The translations under genes were made by a program, and so were the position numbers. Below are positions 58,438 to 64,000 of a DNA stretch of 64,000 nt, one piece after another. This DNA comes from Isoetes taiwanensis (Eukaryota > Streptophyta > Lycopodiopsida > Isoetales > Isoetaceae): contig JAJEKV010000027.1 of NCBI GenBank assembly GCA_021234155.1, forward strand, positions 5,454,623-5,518,622, written 5' to 3'. Numbering within the stretch: position 1 is the stretch's first letter; each line of letters begins with the position of its first letter. The notes beneath the pieces are model-generated. The model saw only the letters and a program-made list of their open reading frames with translations. It had not been told where the DNA came from and did not search any database.

Positions 58438-59700
58438 CTAATAAGAAATTAATTTACAAAAACAAGCACTTTTATAGATAGTAAGTAAAATATACAGAAA
58501 CTTATTTTTATACAGATTATAAAATTGGAGGCCTTTAGGCCTCTCCTTGCGAATCCTCCTCGCCAGGTGCAGGTCCTTCGGCATAACTGTTACCCGCTTG
58601 GCGTGGATCGCACACAGGTTCCCTTCTTCAAAAAGTTGCGTCATCTTTGTCTCTGCTGCCTCCTGCAGTGCCCGGACGGTTAGGGGTATGACCCTATAGT
58701 CCATTCTGAACTCCTGCATGATCTCGCGAAGGAGCCGCTCGAACGGCGCCTTCCTGATTAGGAGATTAGTGCACTGCTGGAAGTGCCTAATCTCCCTGAA
58801 AACTCGAGCGCGCCTCAAATTAGGTCCATGATGGACCTTCTTATTGGCTTCACGTGCGGAATGGCGGCGGCTTGGGCTGGTTCTTTGGCGCCCACCCTTA
58901 ACTTTACTTACATGCGTTACGCGGCAATACCGGTCATTGTACCTCTTCCGGCCGACGAGGTACTCACGGTATCCGGCCGGCTGGGCTCCGCAGATCTTGC
59001 TTTAGCGTGAACTCCCGCTCGTCCACCTTCTGCTTCTTTACTACCTTTGGTGGCTTGGGCCACTTTGGGTAGGGTGGGCAGGCGTTGGGGTCGGAAGGCT
59101 CCCCAACGTCTTGCTCGGGCTCTTCTTCCTGCCCGGCTTCCTCCTCTACTTCTTCTTCCTCCTCCTCATCGGTGGGGGTCCAACGAGGCTCCTCTATATG
59201 GACCGTCCCCCTTGGGCGGTCCTGGTCCCTTTTGGACCTCTTTTCTCTCCTTCTTGCTTCTTTTTCGCTCTCCCTCTTCTTCCTGGTAGCCTTCTCTTCT
59301 GGCCACTCCACCACCTTCTCCTTCCCCTTCTTCTTCGTGGAGGTGCCCACCTCCTCTCTTGGCGTGGGTTTTCTTTTCTTCTTCTTCTTTGTTCTTCTTC
59401 TTGTTAGCTCTTCTTTGCTTGCTCTTGGTGCTCCTGTTGTTCCTCCTGCTCCTCCTCCTGTCCGGACAGAGTACCAACGTGCATGGTCTCATCTGTCCGC
59501 TTCGTCTCTACCGAAGAAGAGCTGCTCTGGGCCTCCTCCTGAGAGGCATGAAAGGTCTCGTCCGTTGAGCTGGACGATTCCTCTTGCTGCCCCGGCCGAA
59601 GGTGCTCGGGGATTTGCTTCTCTGGAGCTTCAGCTGCTGCTGCCATAGAAGGGGTCCGCTTTGGGCTGTACTTCCTCATGGTGCACTTGGTCCTCGCCAT
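58438..59700 (-). CDS. Histone H3-like ORF carried by an LTR retrotransposon; frame broken twice
   Basis: The ATG at 59700 begins [15 protein letters not shown], keeping A1, R2, T3, K4, T6, R8 and K9 of H3 (Q5 to C, A7 to M, S10 to Y). The frame runs to 59404 (Ser/Glu/Gln-rich). A second frame, open upstream of 59350, runs to 58964 (Lys/Glu-rich, then [18 protein letters not shown]). The first frame resumes after a TAA near 58998, giving [12 protein letters not shown], a basic stretch and then the histone fold. From REIRHFQ to IRKER (about 58547-58804) it aligns without gaps to H3 residues 49-134, about 55 of 86 identical by eye. DNA contacts R63, R69, R72 and R83 and the tetramer-interface C110, H113, R116 and D123 are kept; K56 and K79 are Q and R. 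Loop 1 has normal H3 length, unlike most CENH3. The 1-base shifts could be introns, decay or frameshifting. It is the first ORF after the PBS. Confidence 0.85.
58528..58543 (-). other. 6-bp stem, 4-nt loop just after the histone fold
   Basis: On the minus strand GAGGCC TAAA GGCCTC, spanning codons right after the RKERP end of the fold. The geometry equals the histone mRNA stem-loop (6-bp stem, 4-nt loop), but the loop and flanks differ from its consensus and land plants do not use that signal. Probably coincidence. Confidence 0.25.
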
Positions 59701-60243
59701 ATCTTACGGTTAATCAAACTGATTACGATAAGCTGATCAAGAGAGAGATGGTTTTAGGCAAGGTTAGGTGGCAAGAAGATATTTAAAAGGGAAGATACTC
59801 TAGGGAATATTCTTCTACCATTAATAGCCCTATTAATTAGCCTCCCTTATTAATTACCCCAGTATACCCAATTATTTGTATATGGTTAATGCTGTATTAT
59901 ACTGTAATTTCGAATTTTTCCTAATGGTTTGAAGTGTTAATTATGAATTTGCACCATTTTTCACTCGGATTTCGGATTGGGATGATTCTTCGACCCATTT
60001 TGGGTGAAATCTGATGCTGATACATAATTTTCACTCCAACTTTACTAGAATATTAATTGGACTCATTCTTTTTTCCCCATCTAACAACTTAGCCTATTCT
60101 TACGGACCCACTACCTAGGAGAAAAATTTTTCCCCTATTTTCGAGGTTCCATGGTGGAAATTTTCATTTCACACCCTATTAGGCCTGTTAGACTACTTAT
60201 TAGGGACATGGTCAGTGCTAGTTCCTGGTCAACCAAGAACATT
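59701..60243 (-). other. Leader between PBS and the H3-like ORF
   Basis: AT-rich, no long ORF. A TTTTAAATATC at about 59778-59788 on the minus strand is a weak TATA candidate 80-90 bp before the ATG. If translation is from the genomic RNA the leader would be about 545 nt. Confidence 0.5.
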
Positions 60244-60255
60244 GCTCTGGTACCA
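60244..60255 (-). other. Primer-binding site (initiator-Met tRNA type)
   Basis: TGGTACCAGAGC on the minus strand differs at one base from the common plant retroelement PBS TGGTATCAGAGC, complementary to the 3' end of initiator tRNA-Met. It begins one base after the LTR end at 60257, exactly where a PBS must be. Confidence 0.85.
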
Positions 60256-60256
60256 T

Positions 60257-61907
60257 TGTGACGCTCCCTGCAAAATATACGGCGCCAGGCCGTACACTCC
60301 GTAGGAAATCCCCCATCCGGTCCTCCGACCGCACGGGCCCTCCGTCTATCCCGCACTCCAGGGTATCCCTAGTGTGGGAAGGGGACACGAAGATGTCTTG
60401 CGTGCCCTTCCCCTATGGGCTCCTATCACAGCGGAAGCATAAACATCGCCAGAACTAGCAATAACAATGCATCACACTACCTCGAAGGGTAGCACATCCA
60501 TATATCCAGAGACACATCAGAGATAAACATATACTGTAAAACATGAGGAGCTCCTACCCAAGGCTCAAACTCTTGGGGAAAGTAGACTGACGGCGAGGTC
60601 TCAAGATAGAGCAGACCGAGTCATAACAATGGCGGGGCTGGCTATAGACAATGGCTAGGGTTGACCACTCCATCCGCTCCTCCTGTGCATACTTTGCAAA
60701 TGGGCTAGATCAGGCTCTGGCATGACTCTAGCCTTCCGGATACGCAATCCCATGGTATCACCCATCGGGACTACTCCAGGTTGCATCTCCCTGGTCCGTC
60801 GAGGCAGGAAGGGTTGCATCTCCCCTTCCCAGGGTCTAGAGGTTCCTCGGGCAGCTAGGGAATCGTGGCGACACACGATTCGTCCCCGACTTACCCCCCA
60901 AAACAAGAGCCAGGCCAACACCTGCAACTCTTGAGAGGCAGGGCAACACCATTGCCCCAGGAAGTGTCGGACCCATGCCCGGCCCACACGAAGTGACCGG
61001 CCATAAGCCTAGCCCGCTATGGGGTCTCCAGTAGCCGCGCTCAGCAGGGACCCTCCCTCCGCATCTCCTCTAGCCCTGTTGTGTAGTGCTGAGTCACATC
61101 ATAGCCCCCGTAGCCCAGTGGGTTCCTATGCACAGGCCGCAATAATAATAGGAACTAAAGGGTCTAACTAGAAGCATTACTAAGTAAGGCTACTAGGTCT
61201 CTACCCCCCTTCCCAATACAAGAGGAACAAACATGATCACCCAATCTTATATAACATCATATCATGATAATCATCATAAGAACATCTTAACCTAATCATA
61301 CATATCTAACTTACAGTTAGGGTTCCTTGATTAGGGTTCAAGATGTTGAATAAGGGTTCTAGGATGGCTCTACTCTAGATACAACATAACATACTGACCC
61401 ATCTGGAGTGCTAACTTCCAGATGAACTACTATGGACACTACTCCAAATACCTGCTCCCGAAGCGCTCCCTCCCATTCCTGGCGTCTCCATGCTCCTCGA
61501 AGTGGTCGAAGCCGTGCTCCCTCCAAGATCGTGCACACACTCTGGGGGCTGCTGCACTAGGCTATGCCACAGCAAACGGTGCTTGAAACGGGGTTTCGAG
61601 TGCGAAGAAGGTTCCCAGGGTGATAGGGCTAAGAAAAAAGGCCTAGGGTTAGGGTTTAGGTTAATATAGGCTAGGGTCCACATGGGATGACACGTGGCTC
61701 CAATGGGATATGGCCATGTGGCGGCTGCCCAATAGGATAAGGCCATATGGGACATGGGTCTTATCCTATGGTTATCTAAGTTACATATATAACTTAGATA
61801 TGCACCCATGGCACTTCCTAAGGTATACAAGGCTACGAAATAGACTTGTATAGTGACGGACCCGGAAATATACGTATTTATAGCGTATATTTCCCTGGAA
61901 CGTCACA
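60257..61907 (-). mobile_element. 5' LTR (1651 bp) of the H3-bearing retrotransposon
   Basis: On the minus strand it starts TGTGACGTTCCAGGGAAATA at 61907 and ends CGTCACA at 60257. The ends are inverted copies over about 24 bp (TGTGACG..TCC..G..AAA.TATACG), far longer than the usual TG..CA. A PBS follows immediately. Near its start on the minus strand lie ATATATGTAACTTAGATA and GACACGTGG (G-box core); AAACCCTAACCCTAGG (telo-box type) is at about 61645. A GC-rich stretch (60270-61090) has ORFs on both strands with no recognisable product. The matching 3' LTR was not found in the window. Confidence 0.8.
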
Positions 61908-62195
61908 GTCTTCGCATAGTGAATGGATCAACACATCCTAATCAATCCATAGCTGCTTCACCCCATTTTCAAGCTCGGGATAGCAGGCATAGTTCAGGAA
62001 GTCATATTATTCAAATCTATGCCATGTGAGGACCCGCTGATCTGCAGGCAATGTCATAAAGCTTTCTGATAGCCAAGTCTTTGAATGGGCACTCATAAAT
62101 AAAAGGCTGCAAATGGCTCCTCAGAATCGATGAAGTTTTAAGGTTCCATTTATGGGAAACATTGTACACACAAACACTAAATATGTGTAGATGCC
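61908..62195. other. Flank beyond the LTR, no gene recognised
   Basis: The first five bases after the LTR (gtctt) would be the target-site duplication; the other side is unavailable. Confidence 0.4.
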
Positions 62196-62890
62196 AGCGG
62201 TGGAATGGATAACAAATTATGCTTGTGGAATGCAAGGGTTGTAAGATATAGGAATCTGAATGCCCATTCTGTCTGGGTCTCTGATGTGAAAGTAGTCTAT
62301 GGTGGCTCATTTTTCGTAAGTTCTGGTTATGTGATAAAACACTGGGACATGAAGAATATACAAGGTAAGCCTTTTAGTTGCTTGAAAGGCAATAAAGAAG
62401 CTCTAATGGGTAGCAAAAGAGCAACACTTGTTAGCTTCAAGAGATGGCTCTATTATCTTGTGGAACATGGAAAGTCAATTGCCACTATTGCTTTAACAGA
62501 ATGCACATAAAGGCCATGTTACTGCATCGCATACTGTGCATGATCATGAGGACAGTGAGGCTATTTCTGGATATATTTTCCAAACTGGAAGTCAAGATGG
62601 TCAGATTGCTTTCTTTTCCCAGTTTTATTACTTGGTTATTTAGGTTTTTCCTCTTTAATGGTGCATGGTTTGCAGTTTGGTTGTAGATTAGAAAGGGAAA
62701 TGGTGCTTTTCCAGGAATTGGCGCTGTTGCAGTTGCACAAGACTGTAAGTGTTCCTTTATAGCAATAGCAGGTGCAGATAATATAAATACTGGATCAGAG
62801 ATCATCAGTTTAAGGCAGTTCGCACTCTTGTCGAGCATAGGGATTTTATCAACAGTTTATACATGTCAGGTATTAACTGTGGATACTGCT
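62196..62890 (+). pseudogene. WD40-repeat protein gene fragment
   Basis: 62199-62510 reads MDNKLCLWNARVVRYRNLNA, then HSVWVSDVKVVYGGSFFVSSG and IKHWDMKNIQGK. This is one and a half WD40 blades (DNTLCLWN...H.GWVSDV...D.TIK.WD pattern). Next come pieces in other frames: about 62510-62610 (HKGHVTASHTVHDHED, then YIFQTGSQDGQIAFF) and about 62800-62860 (FKAVRTLVEHRDFINSLY). The order is consistent with consecutive blades of one gene split by introns or decay. Frame changes and stops argue for a pseudogene, but a spliced gene is not excluded. Confidence 0.6.
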
Positions 62891-64000
62891 ACGACCCTTT
62901 TGTGCTTAAACATACTGGATGGCTTTCCTACATGATCATATCAATAAATATTGTTCCATGCAAGGGCACTCCCCCGAACACCATATCAATTCCTTCCCTT
63001 CTCAAAATTGATCGTCCTCGATCATCTGTCTTAAAGATTTCCATCCCTTCTCAAAGACTATCAACTCCTTCCATGCGAAGAAGCCACATTGTTTGGGGGA
63101 TAAATATCTTCATAGATAGATTGCTCTTGAGATAGGAAGAAACACCACCTAAATTCCCTCAAAGTTCTTCAGACTTCCTCAAAAATATTAGAGAATGACT
63201 TGATTTAACGCATAAAATATTAGAGAATGGCTTGATTTCCTCAAAAATATTAGAGAATGGCAATCATGTGCAAGTATGTGCTGCTAATAGGTACATTAGG
63301 TAGGGACTCTAGAATCAAATGACACATTTTCTACAAAGGGCAATATTCCTATAAAGCTATCTTGATTTAAAGTTTTCTCATTTGCTTTTGTTTTAGAGTA
63401 CATGCAACCATTCTAAGTATACTAGTTTCACAGAAATATCTTAAAACCTTCCAATGTAGTTTGGTTTTTTTCCCAATATTTTGTCAGTTTATGCCATTTA
63501 TATATACCATTCACCCTATCTTCTTGCATGCATAGAATAGATTGGCAGTGTAAAATCGAGATTTTTATAAGATCTGTTTCTTTGTGCCATAGGCAGCTTG
63601 TTCCGAGCTTCAAATGGCTGTAACATAAAAGACAGGAACATTTCTATATTGGAGCATGGTTTCATAAATATTGATATTATGTAAAATAACAAGATTTCCT
63701 CGAATATATAACATTTTATTCATATGCTTTGGGCTTGAAACAATTTTGAGCTATGGACGATGCAGCTATGGCACACAGATTGTCTAAGGGTTCCAACTAT
63801 GATAAAAACTGGGATAAGCTGGGTTCCTTTCAGGGATTTTACTCGTTTTTCACTTCTTACTTTAACAGTTTATTTGATGCTGATAACAGATTATCTGGTT
63901 AAGAAACATCACGAGGGAGGCCATGATGTCAGAGAAGTCCCGGAGAACACAAAGCCAATGTCGCATCAAGAGGTACTGGAAGCTCTCCTCTGGGTCAAAA
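62891..64000 (+). other. Right edge: mostly non-coding, possible exons at the end
   Basis: 62891-63740 is AT-rich with no gene. From 63753 a frame reads MDDAAMAHRLSKGSNYDKNW, then an aromatic stretch (FYSFFTSYFNSLFDADN), then after an AG near 63888 a frame DYLVKKHHEGGHDVREVPEN running off the window. Possible exons of an unrecognised gene continuing to the right. Confidence 0.35.

Noticed and set aside
58438-58818. CENH3 (centromeric H3) as identity of the H3-like fold
   Set aside because: Loop 1 has the canonical length and the N-terminal MARTK with K4 and K9 is kept; CENH3 usually differs in both. Not excluded by phylogeny.
59085-59648. 187-codon plus-strand ORF opposite the H3-like gene
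   Set aside because: It is the antisense of Lys/Glu-rich codons and gives only Ser/Leu/Phe/Pro low complexity. The minus strand has the meaningful H3 content.
1-64000. CRISPR arrays, rRNA or tRNA genes
   Set aside because: None seen. The tandem repeats present have wrong unit sizes and contexts, and no cloverleaf with A and B boxes was found by reading.

Overview
The window looks like nuclear DNA of a land plant with a large, transposon-rich genome. A fern is my best guess, but this is inference and no marker in the window settles it. The reasons are an intronless PLS-class PPR gene, GT-AG introns, plant-type L1 LINEs with a C-terminal zinc-knuckle domain, CACTA transposons, Helitron ends, Ty3-type LTR elements, and no bacterial gene organisation. 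Only two loci look like ordinary host genes: a 666-residue E-class PPR protein (10146-12146, minus) and a three-exon two-transmembrane protein of unknown family (20168-21640, plus). I saw no rRNA, tRNA or CRISPR.

Layout. (1) 1-8130 is copy A of a dispersed direct duplication. It holds the 3' end of an LTR retrotransposon (split by a 5'-truncated LINE), flanking DNA, an L1-type LINE, and a further repeat. (2) 8131-24084 is mostly unique DNA with the PPR gene, a PPR relic, the membrane-protein gene and several foldbacks and local duplications. (3) 24085-50365 is copy B of the same locus, in the same orientation. It is swollen by a 9.86 kb CACTA element (24423-34286) inserted in the LTR and a 7.85 kb CACTA element (36686-44539) inserted in the LINE. 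Copy A supplies the empty site for both. The CACTA elements carry pieces that look like captured host genes, an older LINE relic, a Helitron 3' end and, in the second, a multi-exon Transposase_24-like gene. (4) 50366-52306 is a minus-strand Ty3-type gag-protease segment that stops just before reverse transcriptase. (5) 52503-56100 is gene-poor and starts with a second Helitron 3' end. (6) 56100-61907 is a minus-strand LTR retrotransposon with a 1.65 kb LTR and an initiator-Met primer-binding site. (7) 61908-64000 holds decayed WD40-gene pieces.

The most unusual content is in region 6. The first ORF after the LTR and primer-binding site, where gag normally sits, begins like the histone H3 tail (MARTK, then T and RK at the H3 spacing). 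It ends in a full, gapless H3 histone fold, about 64% identical by eye to canonical H3 over 86 positions. The two parts are separated by a very long charged linker. Downstream lie three ~200-bp tandem units rich in E2F-like motifs (TTTGGCGCG, TTCGCGCGAA), then a TATA box and a second, unfamiliar ORF. The gag-protease ORF at 52 kb stays open up to a good 3' splice site and may belong to the same element, split by the Helitron. An LTR retrotransposon carrying its own H3-like histone is not something I know to be described. The copy here is damaged (two frame changes, or unrecognised introns).
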